From: Hespellia sp.
GTDB lineage: Bacteria; Bacillota; Clostridia; Lachnospirales; Lachnospiraceae
Direction of reading: 5' to 3'
Assembly: GCA_022790755.1 (NCBI GenBank)
Contig: JAAVXR010000016.1
Coordinates: 23,253-87,252, forward strand
DNA: 64,000 nt
In this document: piece after piece, positions 52,404-61,457 of the stretch
Numbering within the stretch: position 1 is the first letter of the stretch
How the letters are laid out: every line of letters starts with the position of its first letter
Notes under the pieces: generated by a model
Told to the model about the DNA's origin: nothing
Seen by the model: the letters and a program-made list of their open reading frames with translations, nothing else
Database searches by the model: none
Program-made: the position numbers and the translations under genes

Positions 52404-53549
52404 TTATGAAAAATGTCCTCCTTTTTCCATTTTAGATAGTTCTCGTTCACCTGCATCAGCGATCGCGCGGAAGTCCTGAATGGTCTTTTCCATTTGTGGA
52501 AGTGCTTTGGACTTATAAGTGCTGATGTTATCCAGTGCAGATAGAGTATCTGCAAATGCTTGTTTTAGTGTATCTGGAGAAATAGTTGCTTCGGTAGCTT
52601 CCTGTTGGATTGCAACTCCTTGTTCTTTAAGCATACGTGACGTAGCGGCGATCATATTACTGGTTGATTCATTTAACATTTCAATCTTTTCGAGAACAAT
52701 CTTTTGATGATAGAGAGCTCCTGCTACGGTGACAGCTACACGAAGAGCGGAGATTGTTACATTCTGTGCGCGGTCTACGGCGCGAATCAGCTCCAGATTG
52801 TTTTTGCGAATGACTTCCATGGCGATGATCCCTTGTTGATTGACGGTTAGCAATTGTTGAAAATCCATCAGACGCTGCCTGAGTGGGAAAAGGATCTCCT
52901 CCTCCACAAACTGGATCCGTTCATTGGAATCACCAGAAATTCTGGCGTTCTCCACTGCGTTTGCCAGATACTGGTCCAATTGTGCACCAAGCTCTATTTT
53001 TTGATTCAGTTGTTTGGTCAGATCGCGCATATTGGCCTGTTCAATCTCCAGAGTGGTATTATCGTTTTTCAAGATGGACCGTCCCTTTTCCAGAGATTTT
53101 ACGATGGTAGCGATTTCTTCGTCTGCAGTTTTGTAGCGCTCAAAATATCTGCGAATGGGATTGAAGATTTTTCCGAGCGCGCCTGTTTTTGTGAAATCCA
53201 AAACAGAAGGGTCCAGATCCTTCATTTTGATTGAGAGCTCTTCCAGTCCCTTGGCAACGTCACCGGATTCCCCGCCGGCTTTACTGAGATCTTTCATTCG
53301 CTGTTGCAAAATATTGTTTTTGGCCTGTGATTGGCGGATGGTGTCTGCACCGAAGGTTTCGATGACATGAATGAATTCTTTGCGTTCGGCCAGGGAATCT
53401 AGGTTTACGGACATGATTTGATCGGCCTTTTCCTTTACAGTGTTGGAAATTTGTGTTTTTTCTTCGACGGATGGGGCCAGCTCTGCCACCACTTCTTTTT
53501 TGATTTCTTCGGTATTGGGTAAATCTAATGTAAATCCGCTCATAGTCAT
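52404..53549 (-). CDS. Toxic anion resistance protein TelA family
   Basis: IMSVNLDSLAERKEFIHVIETFGADTIRQSQAKN; FVEEEILFPLRQRLMDFQQLLTVNQQGIIAMEVIRKNN. Confidence 0.92.
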   Translation of the reverse strand: MTMSGFTLDLPNTEEIKKEVVAELAPSVEEKTQISNTVKEKADQIMSVNLDSLAERKEFIHVIETFGADTIRQSQAKNNILQQRMKDLSKAGGESGDVAKGLEELSIKMKDLDPSVLDFTKTGALGKIFNPIRRYFERYKTADEEIATIVKSLEKGRSILKNDNTTLEIEQANMRDLTKQLNQKIELGAQLDQYLANAVENARISGDSNERIQFVEEEILFPLRQRLMDFQQLLTVNQQGIIAMEVIRKNNLELIRAVDRAQNVTISALRVAVTVAGALYHQKIVLEKIEMLNESTSNMIAATSRMLKEQGVAIQQEATEATISPDTLKQAFADTLSALDNISTYKSKALPQMEKTIQDFRAIADAGERELSKMEKGGHFS

Positions 53550-53562
53550 AGTCTCCTTTGTA

Positions 53563-55248
53563 TTACATACTTGCGTTGAATAGTGTTTTCAATTGGTATA
53601 CGACATCGTCGGTGGAGGCGTCGATGCTTGCGGCCTCATTGATAGAACTGATGCTCTGAAGAGCGGAGAGATCTGCGTTATAGCCGATGGTATACACCGG
53701 GATTTTCAGTCCACTTAAAACATCGCGGATATCGTTCAGATTATAACCGACATTGGTTTCTCCGTCACTCAATACAAAGAGCATTGGTTTGGCGTCAGGC
53801 ATCTCTTCCATTTGTTCATTAATCATATTCAAAGCGATGCAGATTGCGTCGAAGGTGGCGGTGCCACCGGAAGCGTAAAGGTTTTCGACAGAACCTTTGA
53901 AAAGTGTTTGTTGTTCCAAATCGAACTGGGCGATAGGAACCTCAATGGTGACTTCATCCGCATAACTGACAAGACCGATATAATTTTCGGAATTGATATA
54001 TCGCATACTGTTAATGAGAGAAAGTTGCAATGCAGCCAGTGGCTCTCCGTCCATACTTCCAGACACATCTGTCACAAAAACACCGATGACTGGTCGTCCA
54101 TTGTCTTTGTTTGTTTTATATAACTTCTGAGCAGATGTCAGAATATCCCCGGAAACGGTGTCATATTCGCAGGTATATTCGTCCAATCCGTTGAAGCCAT
54201 ATTCCGTCGCCCGTGCTTTTGCCCGCTCTGTCGTACAATATTCTGCAAAACGCGCTAGTATTTCTTTTTCCTGAGGGCTGGCAGACTCGATACTTACCAA
54301 TGGGTTGTCATGACGATATCCATAAGGGGTGAATTTATAATTTTTGGACAACATGGTATCATTTTGATAGGATTGATATTCCATGATAAAACCGTCCAGA
54401 GAGCCGTTTTCTGCAGCTTCACGCATCTGCATGGTAGTAAGGGCAACAAATGGAACATTCTTCTGGAATTTTTGAAATCCATTTATGGCTGTCTCGGAGA
54501 GCGGATCTGCGAGATCGTACCGCTCCAGAGTGCAGATTAGGAAATTCAGTCCTGCACTGCTGGCGAAGGGATTGGTGTAACCCATTGCAAATTCACCGGC
54601 TTCTGTTGCTTCTGTGATTGCTTTTAAATCTACGCTGCCATATTTTTCTGTCAGTTGTTTATAAGTCTTATCGGAGAGCAGAATCCCCGCTACATTACCA
54701 ACCAGGCGATCTGTGATAATTTCTGTGGGGGTTCCTCTTGCATTCAACATATCTACCCACATCATAGTGGATGGGGCGAATCCGGCAGGAACGGCTTTTC
54801 CGGTTGCAATGTAGTCAAGCGCCTGTCCGCTGTTTACATTGCGGATCTGAACGGATATTGGTTGTCCGTCTACTTGATACCCCTGGCTGTTGAATTCCAT
54901 TGCCATTTCACAGAGCCATCCATCGGTCCCGGAGCCTGCTTTTTCCGGAGAGGAATAGATCTCAGCGAATAGTGCTGTCTCTGCTGATACAGGTACTTTG
55001 CACGTGTCAATGTCTGGCAATTCAGAGGCGGCGTCTTCTGTCGCATCATATTCGACGGGAGATTTGATCGGAGTTCCTGTTTTGGGATTGATTCGGTCTA
55101 CCATCTTCGTCAGACGCTTTTCCGCATTTTCTTCTGAGATAACCCTATCTGACTTGCCGATATTTCTTGTAGCATAAATACCCCCAAATACAGCGGCACA
55201 TACGATAATGATGATCCCTGCCAGAATACCTATTGTTTTTTTGTTCAT
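53563..55248 (-). CDS. Membrane-anchored solute-binding/vWA domain protein
   Basis: N-terminal TM; GVFVTDVSGSMDGEPLAALQLSL MIDAS motif; solute-binding-like region (FASSAGLNFLICTLERY). Confidence 0.85.
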   Translation of the reverse strand: MNKKTIGILAGIIIIVCAAVFGGIYATRNIGKSDRVISEENAEKRLTKMVDRINPKTGTPIKSPVEYDATEDAASELPDIDTCKVPVSAETALFAEIYSSPEKAGSGTDGWLCEMAMEFNSQGYQVDGQPISVQIRNVNSGQALDYIATGKAVPAGFAPSTMMWVDMLNARGTPTEIITDRLVGNVAGILLSDKTYKQLTEKYGSVDLKAITEATEAGEFAMGYTNPFASSAGLNFLICTLERYDLADPLSETAINGFQKFQKNVPFVALTTMQMREAAENGSLDGFIMEYQSYQNDTMLSKNYKFTPYGYRHDNPLVSIESASPQEKEILARFAEYCTTERAKARATEYGFNGLDEYTCEYDTVSGDILTSAQKLYKTNKDNGRPVIGVFVTDVSGSMDGEPLAALQLSLINSMRYINSENYIGLVSYADEVTIEVPIAQFDLEQQTLFKGSVENLYASGGTATFDAICIALNMINEQMEEMPDAKPMLFVLSDGETNVGYNLNDIRDVLSGLKIPVYTIGYNADLSALQSISSINEAASIDASTDDVVYQLKTLFNASM

Positions 55249-55275
55249 GTGTCTCCTCCAGTAATTTGAATGTTT

Positions 55276-56007
55276 TTATTGATAATATTTTGTTTCTTCA
55301 ATCAGCTTCTCGATTTCTTGTACCAAATGGCTATTTGTATCCGCGCCTTCATCGGAAACAGAAGACGAGAGTTCCAATGCTAACGCGTCTAATTTCAATA
55401 GGATTTTTTCGTTGAGTGCGATAGTGGATTTTACACGTTCAAAATTCTTCTGGTATAGTTTTATCCGTTCTTCCTGGATATCATCTGGAATATCGTCATC
55501 CCGGTAGTGCTGGAGCTTTGTATATTCTTTTTCATCGAATAGTAGCATGCGATTCGCCATTGTGACGACATTCTGAATGGCCGATGTCTGTGCTGCGGCA
55601 GCGACACGATCGAACTTCTCCCAGCTCATAGTGCCTCTGGTGAATCTCTGATCTAAAATCGTTGATAATCGCCGTCGGCCCTTCATGAACCGGTCAAGCT
55701 GTTCGGATGCCGTTTTCGCCAGATGGCCAAAATGTTTACCGCCGTAATGATCTTTAAGTATTGTCTTCGCCTTTTCCAGATCTGGTACATCTTCGAATGA
55801 AATGGGTTTGCGTTCTGGTTCTTTTAGAAATATGAGATTTACCAGAAAGAAAGCGGCAATCAGTGCAAGAGCGGCAATGATCGACATACCAGCCCGGAAA
55901 ATGCTGTAATCGTTTGGACGGAGATATAATAATCCTGGCGAATACAGGATTACAGCAATGATTACAATGCATAGATTGGACAAGAATATCTTTAAGTACT
56001 TTTTCAA
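55276..56007 (-). CDS. XpaC-like (5-bromo-4-chloroindolyl phosphate hydrolysis) family protein
   Basis: Two N-terminal TM helices then coiled-coil region with AAQTSAIQNVVTMANRMLLFDEKEY...DDIPDDIQEERIKLYQKNFERVKSTI; adjacent to telA. Confidence 0.7.
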   Translation of the reverse strand: MKKYLKIFLSNLCIVIIAVILYSPGLLYLRPNDYSIFRAGMSIIAALALIAAFFLVNLIFLKEPERKPISFEDVPDLEKAKTILKDHYGGKHFGHLAKTASEQLDRFMKGRRRLSTILDQRFTRGTMSWEKFDRVAAAAQTSAIQNVVTMANRMLLFDEKEYTKLQHYRDDDIPDDIQEERIKLYQKNFERVKSTIALNEKILLKLDALALELSSSVSDEGADTNSHLVQEIEKLIEETKYYQ

Positions 56008-56178
56008 TCCTTTGATTCCTCCTATATATTCCCTGCATGCAGGAAAGGATTTATTGTATCAGTATAAGGTTTTGTATACATAGTTCCGTTCTGTTTCTTT
56101 TACTATAGTTTATCTTTTTTTATAAATAAAATCAACAGATTACAGTTAGTTTTCCTTGTGGTTAAAAGGATAAAAATT

Positions 56179-56222
56179 CAGGAGGAATCTGAGATTCTTA
56201 TGAATCGTCGATTCCTCCTGTT
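56179..56222. terminator. Hairpin terminator
   Basis: caggaggaatc...gattcctcctg. Confidence 0.65.
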
Positions 56223-56270
56223 TGAGAATGTCTGTTTTCTAACAGTTTTTTTGTTTCGTATTGTGAATGG

Positions 56271-59200
56271 TTAACGTTTCTTTTTATTCAAAATTCCGAC
56301 TACTACGATCAGGCAAATAACAATCGCCGCGATCCATGGCAGGAAGGACATGGGGTCCCCAGTTTTTGGCAAGACAGATGAAACAATATCACTGGTATTC
56401 TTATTATCGCTCTTGGCATCGGAATCTTTTGTAGTGGTAGTGTTGTCTTTCGTTGGATCGTTTTGGGGGTTGATATTCTTATTTTTGTCATCGTCTGGAT
56501 TCTTTTTATTTTGTTCTTGATCTTTTTCATTATCTGGATCAGTACTATCTGGATTGCCACCTTGAGCAAGATCTTTCCATGCGATTCCAATCGGGGATGT
56601 ACCCATCACCGTGAATTGAAGGCCTTCGTCTACTCTGGTGACAACCGGTTCTTCTATCTGCCCGGGTTCTGTGTGAAGCCTTTCGGATGAGGCAGTAAAC
56701 ATATGAGCCGCGATGAAATCATGAGTATCCTTTCCAGTACCTTCTGGGTATGGTATTACGATTGTGATGCCTTCGTCCGGGAAATTATCGACGGTTGCAT
56801 CTTCCCAGTTTTCGCCGTCAAGGCTAATCTGCAATGTAATGTCATAGAAGGCCATATTCAAATATGTGTATCCAGGGTGTTGTGTAAGTACTTTCGTCAG
56901 TTCCGCCCGAATCTTGTCGGTGCTATTAAATGTTTCATTATCCTTCAAGGATTCCGGAACTTCTGGAATTCCATCCTGAATCGTTAGCTTTGACTGAATA
57001 TCTGCCGCGGTTACTTCGGAGAATTCTGCTGAAACAATCTCACTGTCATTCAAATCATCTCTGGTAGCGATTGCCTTAACGGTTGCGGCAGTATCAATAG
57101 TGAAAGCATCTGTATATTCTGTACTTGAATTTGATGGGTCCGAACCGTCTGTTGTATAATAAATTTTAACGCCTTCTGTTGGACAGGTAATCGTGATTCT
57201 CTGGCTTCCTATGAACTTTCCACCATCCGGAGAAATGACAGGAGTCTCTGCAGTCAATTTCGGTGAGGTCTCTGTGCTGGCTGTAACCGGACTGTCATAG
57301 TGTGTATCATCTTCCGGGAACTTGGCATATCCGGTATACTGGGTGTTCGGCGCGCAGTCTGTCTTTGTATTTTCTTCAGAGAAGTTCTTGTTGTCAAAAC
57401 TATATACCGCACCTTTTATTTTCGGGATCGTGGCAGTGAACGTGCCATCTCCGTTTGCTGTAAATTCCAGAGTGAAATCAGCGGGAGCTTTTTGCTCCAG
57501 TTTCGGCATAGTTATCTTGCCGGTGCTGCCAATCTCGCTTTCATTGACGTTTTTATTGCCTTTTGCGCGAGCCTCGAATGTGTAGACTTTTCCTGGTTCG
57601 AGATTTCGGAAGCTGTCGCTATCCTGCCAGGAAGAATCTCCTACTGTCCGGTATTCATAATCGACGCCGGGAGCCTTATTGCTGATGATTACAGTAAAGT
57701 TAAAGCCAGTACCTTTATCATTTACTTTCGGGCTTCCGCCGAGAATTGGCTTCGCTGGATTCGCTTTTGTAATAGCTGTTTTATCAGTTAAGGATACATT
57801 ATCTTTTGGAGAGACAATGTAATTCCCTGCCTTGTCTCCGGTTAATGGAACTTCCTTTATAGAAACAGAAGTGTAATCTTCACCGACGTTTGCAGAACTC
57901 ACATCGCCGGTTAGGTTAGAGGTATCAACTTGGACGTGGTCTTTGTCATCCAAAACAAAATCATTTTCGTCTAATTTTACATCTGTTAATTTAACGGCAG
58001 GTGTCCCATCAAATTCTTTGCTGCTTTCGGCGGTTGCTTCCAGAATCGTCAACGGCCGCTTTTCAATCTCAAGTTCTCCTTCTGCAGAACCTTGATAGTT
58101 CCCTTGTCCCTCCACGGTTACGGTGATTGTACCTGCGTTTATTAAATCGCCAGGGGAATAAAATACGTTGTAGTTCGAGGGATCAAGAACCGCATCATTT
58201 AAAAATACGGCGATCGTCGGGCTTTTTTTATTGCCGTCATAAACTGCATCGCTAAGTTCGGCTTTAACAGTTGCATTCTCGATTGAAGTCGGGATAATGG
58301 TGAAAGAAGATTCAATCGTCCCTGTGTAGTTTCCTATGCCTTCAATAGTAACCTTGATAGGGTCAGGCTGTACCTCAATGAGATCTCCATCACACTTTAC
58401 GGTAAAATCTTTATCTTGAACTAATGGTGTATCACCATCACTTAACTGAATATCTGGTTCTACTTCCTCGCCGGTATAGTTTTCATTGGCGATTGGAGTG
58501 AGCATGGATTCGGAAAGTGGTTTTGGGGATACCGTAGCGTTTTTTTCAAATCCATCGTAACCAGGTTTTGAAAAAGCTATAACATATGAGCCAGCATTAA
58601 CAATTGTACCGTTCGTATCATTTCCGTCTTGTGTAATTTTAACGTCCCAACTGGTATCTATCGTAAATCCATCTCTTTCCGTTCTCCAATGGATAATATC
58701 TCCAACCAAATCAGAACCGTTGTATACAGCGTCGGTAATTTGGATATCATCAGGGGTTAAGGCCACTGTTTTTTGTGACTGTGAAAGATTAATCTGGCCT
58801 TGATCCACTAAAATCGCGTTATTGGCGTTGACAAGAGTTCCCGCACCACCAATTATACCGGCAACATTTAAGGTCTTCTTTAGAGTAAGTGAACTTCCAG
58901 CGGCGAGATTTATGGTTTGATCAGCATCTAATTTTCCGTTATTATTTGGATCATGCCATGTTGCAGTTCCATACACATTAAATGTTTTCCCATTTTGAAT
59001 GATACCGTTGAATCTTCTAATATTTTCGGCTGGAGGGATGTCTCCGTTGGCGGTAATCACAACATTTTCTCCTAAACCGGAAGAAAGAGATTCACATTTG
59101 ATACTGTTTCCCTGTTTCCCTGATACTGTTATGCCATCGTCATTTTTGAAACTGTTGGAACCACCGGTAGCAGTTACATTGCCTCCCGAAATTTCAATAT

Positions 59201-60083
59201 TTTTACCGCCTAGTCCAGGACCGCCAGCAGCGTCTGGAACTGGGTTTGAAACATTGCCGCCCGTAGCGCGTACTGTAGTAGCGTCTCCGGAAATCGTGAT
59301 ATCAACATTGCCTTTGCCGGAAGCGCCGCAACCAATGCCGGCTGCCGCATTGGTGGGTTGTGGAAGGGTTGAACAACCTGTAGCTTCCACCACTCCGCCG
59401 GAAATGGCTATGGAACCGCCATCTCCCATGGCGCCACACCCAATACCAGGAGCACCATTCACACCGCCGGTAGCGGTTACGTTACCATTTTCAATGGTAA
59501 TATTTCCTGCACTACCTGTTTCGCATCCGCCGATACCGGCGCCTGTAGTGCCTCCTTTTGCATTAATCGTACCACTTTTGATGGTGATGGAACCAGCGTT
59601 GATTTCTTTCACAGTTCCACGATTTCCACCGATACCAGCAGCATTATTAGATGTAACATCTAAACGGTTTCCAGGACTGCTTCCCTGGCTGGCGATGTTT
59701 AAGGTGGCCCCCTGTGGCACGAAAATTCCCGGACTATTTTCGCAGGTCAGTTGATTGGTTCCGGACAGCGTCATATTAACGGTTGCGCCAGCCTGAATAG
59801 AAATCGGGCTGTCATTGGTAGATTGTATGATCGTGCCCTCCAATGTTATATCATGGACGCCATCAATTACATTGATTGTATTCGTACTATTGCCTCTAAC
59901 AATGTGTCCCGGGCAGGTATCGTTACCATTTTTTTTCTCTTCTTCCCCTGATATAGTGGCGTTACCGTGTGTGATATCTATTATCTCGGCCGCCCCCACA
60001 GTCAAAGGCACAAACATTGCAGTGGTGAGCGCCGCTGCAATCAATGGCACTAATTTACGTTTCCTTCTCTGAATCATAAACAT
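56271..60083 (-). CDS. LPXTG cell-wall-anchored surface protein with Gly-rich carbohydrate-binding-like and YDG/MBG-type repeats
   Basis: Signal peptide, VLPKTGDPMSFLPWIAAIVICLIVVVGILNKKKR sorting signal; repeated GNVTATGG...GAGIG motifs; CHB_HEX-like region KIYYTTDGSDPSNSSTEYTDAF. Confidence 0.92.
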   Translation of the reverse strand: MFMIQRRKRKLVPLIAAALTTAMFVPLTVGAAEIIDITHGNATISGEEEKKNGNDTCPGHIVRGNSTNTINVIDGVHDITLEGTIIQSTNDSPISIQAGATVNMTLSGTNQLTCENSPGIFVPQGATLNIASQGSSPGNRLDVTSNNAAGIGGNRGTVKEINAGSITIKSGTINAKGGTTGAGIGGCETGSAGNITIENGNVTATGGVNGAPGIGCGAMGDGGSIAISGGVVEATGCSTLPQPTNAAAGIGCGASGKGNVDITISGDATTVRATGGNVSNPVPDAAGGPGLGGKNIEISGGNVTATGGSNSFKNDDGITVSGKQGNSIKCESLSSGLGENVVITANGDIPPAENIRRFNGIIQNGKTFNVYGTATWHDPNNNGKLDADQTINLAAGSSLTLKKTLNVAGIIGGAGTLVNANNAILVDQGQINLSQSQKTVALTPDDIQITDAVYNGSDLVGDIIHWRTERDGFTIDTSWDVKITQDGNDTNGTIVNAGSYVIAFSKPGYDGFEKNATVSPKPLSESMLTPIANENYTGEEVEPDIQLSDGDTPLVQDKDFTVKCDGDLIEVQPDPIKVTIEGIGNYTGTIESSFTIIPTSIENATVKAELSDAVYDGNKKSPTIAVFLNDAVLDPSNYNVFYSPGDLINAGTITVTVEGQGNYQGSAEGELEIEKRPLTILEATAESSKEFDGTPAVKLTDVKLDENDFVLDDKDHVQVDTSNLTGDVSSANVGEDYTSVSIKEVPLTGDKAGNYIVSPKDNVSLTDKTAITKANPAKPILGGSPKVNDKGTGFNFTVIISNKAPGVDYEYRTVGDSSWQDSDSFRNLEPGKVYTFEARAKGNKNVNESEIGSTGKITMPKLEQKAPADFTLEFTANGDGTFTATIPKIKGAVYSFDNKNFSEENTKTDCAPNTQYTGYAKFPEDDTHYDSPVTASTETSPKLTAETPVISPDGGKFIGSQRITITCPTEGVKIYYTTDGSDPSNSSTEYTDAFTIDTAATVKAIATRDDLNDSEIVSAEFSEVTAADIQSKLTIQDGIPEVPESLKDNETFNSTDKIRAELTKVLTQHPGYTYLNMAFYDITLQISLDGENWEDATVDNFPDEGITIVIPYPEGTGKDTHDFIAAHMFTASSERLHTEPGQIEEPVVTRVDEGLQFTVMGTSPIGIAWKDLAQGGNPDSTDPDNEKDQEQNKKNPDDDKNKNINPQNDPTKDNTTTTKDSDAKSDNKNTSDIVSSVLPKTGDPMSFLPWIAAIVICLIVVVGILNKKKR

Positions 60084-60181
60084 CCCTTCCTTTGATAATA
60101 TATTGAATAGATTTTTATATTACGAAATAGAATCTGACTCGACAGATCTGTTTCTGCAAACAATTCGCCGATTATCTGGGG

Positions 60182-60229
60182 TGTTTGCAGAAAGATACAC
60201 TTAACTATTTGCAGAAAGATACACTTAAC
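60182..60229. repeat. Perfect 24-bp tandem duplication
   Basis: tttgcagaaagatacacttaacta x2 in the upstream region of the surface-protein gene. Confidence 0.97.
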
Positions 60230-60545
60230 TATAAGTATACTTTATTACCCTGAGAAATTCAATAATTTTCAGTTTTTCCTGTCTGGCAGATTGATGTAGA
60301 AAATGATATCTACATATATAGTATACAGTCTGAAAATAACCGACACTTATATATATACATCGTCACATTTTTGCTTAAGATAACAGTGGAAAATGGGATG
60401 TTTTAAAGAAAATCAGAAATAAGTTGCTTGAAGCGAGTAGGCTAAGGTACAATGAAAAAAGCAAGTATTTATTGGTTATCATAAAATGTGCTGACTGTGA
60501 ATGAAATAGAAATTTGGAGTTCGGAAGGGGAAAGTAGGTACATAG

Positions 60546-60926
60546 ATGGACTGGGAGTTTTATAAACGGATGGAATTGGTCTGCCGCCATATCCCGGAGG
60601 GGAGGGTTGCCACGTATGGCCAGATCGCTCTTTTATGTGGGAAACCGCGCAATTCCCGGCAAGTGGGGTATGGACTGAAACATGGCCTGGCTGGGGACGA
60701 TATTCCGGCACACCGTATTGTGAATGGAAAAGGAGTTCTAAGTGGTGCGGTATATTTTGAAACGCTCGATTTGCAAAAGTTGTTGTTGGAGGATGAAGGG
60801 GTGGAAGTGCACCGACATCAGGATGAATGGTGGGTGGATTTGCAAAAATATAGATGGAAAAATACGGCGGAAGAAGCGATGGAATTTGAGAAAGCATTTG
60901 GAAGACTATCCGGGAACCAGGAATGA
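60546..60926 (+). CDS. Alkyltransferase-like protein (MGMT family, no catalytic Cys)
   Basis: GRVATYGQIALLCGKPRNSRQVGYGLKHG; IPAHRIVN in place of PCHR. Confidence 0.88.
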   Translation: MDWEFYKRMELVCRHIPEGRVATYGQIALLCGKPRNSRQVGYGLKHGLAGDDIPAHRIVNGKGVLSGAVYFETLDLQKLLLEDEGVEVHRHQDEWWVDLQKYRWKNTAEEAMEFEKAFGRLSGNQE

Positions 60927-61051
60927 TATAACGGATGATTTGGGCGACAAAAGGTCTCAGTTCTTTTATGAAAAAGATAGAAACGCGTCAAACAATATGT
61001 TACAATTCGTATGTTGCTCACCGATACCCGGCAACGGGAGGAGGTGATTTC

Positions 61052-61150
61052 ATGTCAGTACTTATATCTTTTTTAATTGCTGTCGCGGCTGGTGTGGCTT
61101 GCCACTACATCATCAAATGGTTAGACAGCAATGACAAGAGCAACAAATAG
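61052..61150 (+). CDS. Small hydrophobic peptide, candidate type I toxin (32 aa)
   Basis: MSVLISFLIAVAAGVACHYIIKWLDSNDKSNK; strong RBS gggaggaggtga; see finding. Confidence 0.75.
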   Translation: MSVLISFLIAVAAGVACHYIIKWLDSNDKSNK

Positions 61151-61174
61151 CCTACTGGGTGCTTTGCCAGTATA

Positions 61175-61261
61175 AACGAAAAGAAGAATCCCTCGACTGT
61201 GTTGCGCCACGGTTGAGGGATTCGTTCTTTGATTTCATGTAGTACTCATATCTATTTGCCT
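61175..61261 (-). ncRNA. Candidate antisense antitoxin RNA
   Basis: Minus-strand promoter TTGAAA-N17-TATAAT (61268-61296), 28-nt complementarity to toxin start region, ends at shared hairpin. Confidence 0.6.
61186..61223. terminator. Shared (bidirectional) terminator hairpin of toxin/antitoxin
   Basis: gaatccctcgactgtgttgcgccacggttgagggattc. Confidence 0.8.
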
Positions 61262-61267
61262 GTTGGC

Positions 61268-61296
61268 ATTATAGCATATGCAGAAATCGTTTTCAA
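61268..61296 (-). promoter_or_regulatory. Antitoxin RNA promoter
   Basis: Minus strand TTGAAA acgatttctgcatatgc TATAAT (17-nt spacer, extended -10 TGC). Confidence 0.75.
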
Positions 61297-61457
61297 TATG
61301 TGTTAAAAAATATTTATTAAAATAGTCCCAATCGTCTTTGTCTGGTATCAATCAATTCCAGTTTAAAAACATATTTTTTGATACCAGGATCTAGGAATAC
61401 CATAACAGTAAGAGGAGGATGCCAATCCGATGAAAAAACGGACCGGCAAATAAAACT

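Noticed and set aside
58999-59754. 251-aa proline-rich plus-strand ORF
   Set aside because: Mirror of the Gly-rich repeats of the minus-strand surface protein; no independent start/RBS support
59815-60072. Plus-strand ORF opposite the surface-protein signal peptide
   Set aside because: Antisense to the signal peptide/N-terminus of a credible LPXTG protein
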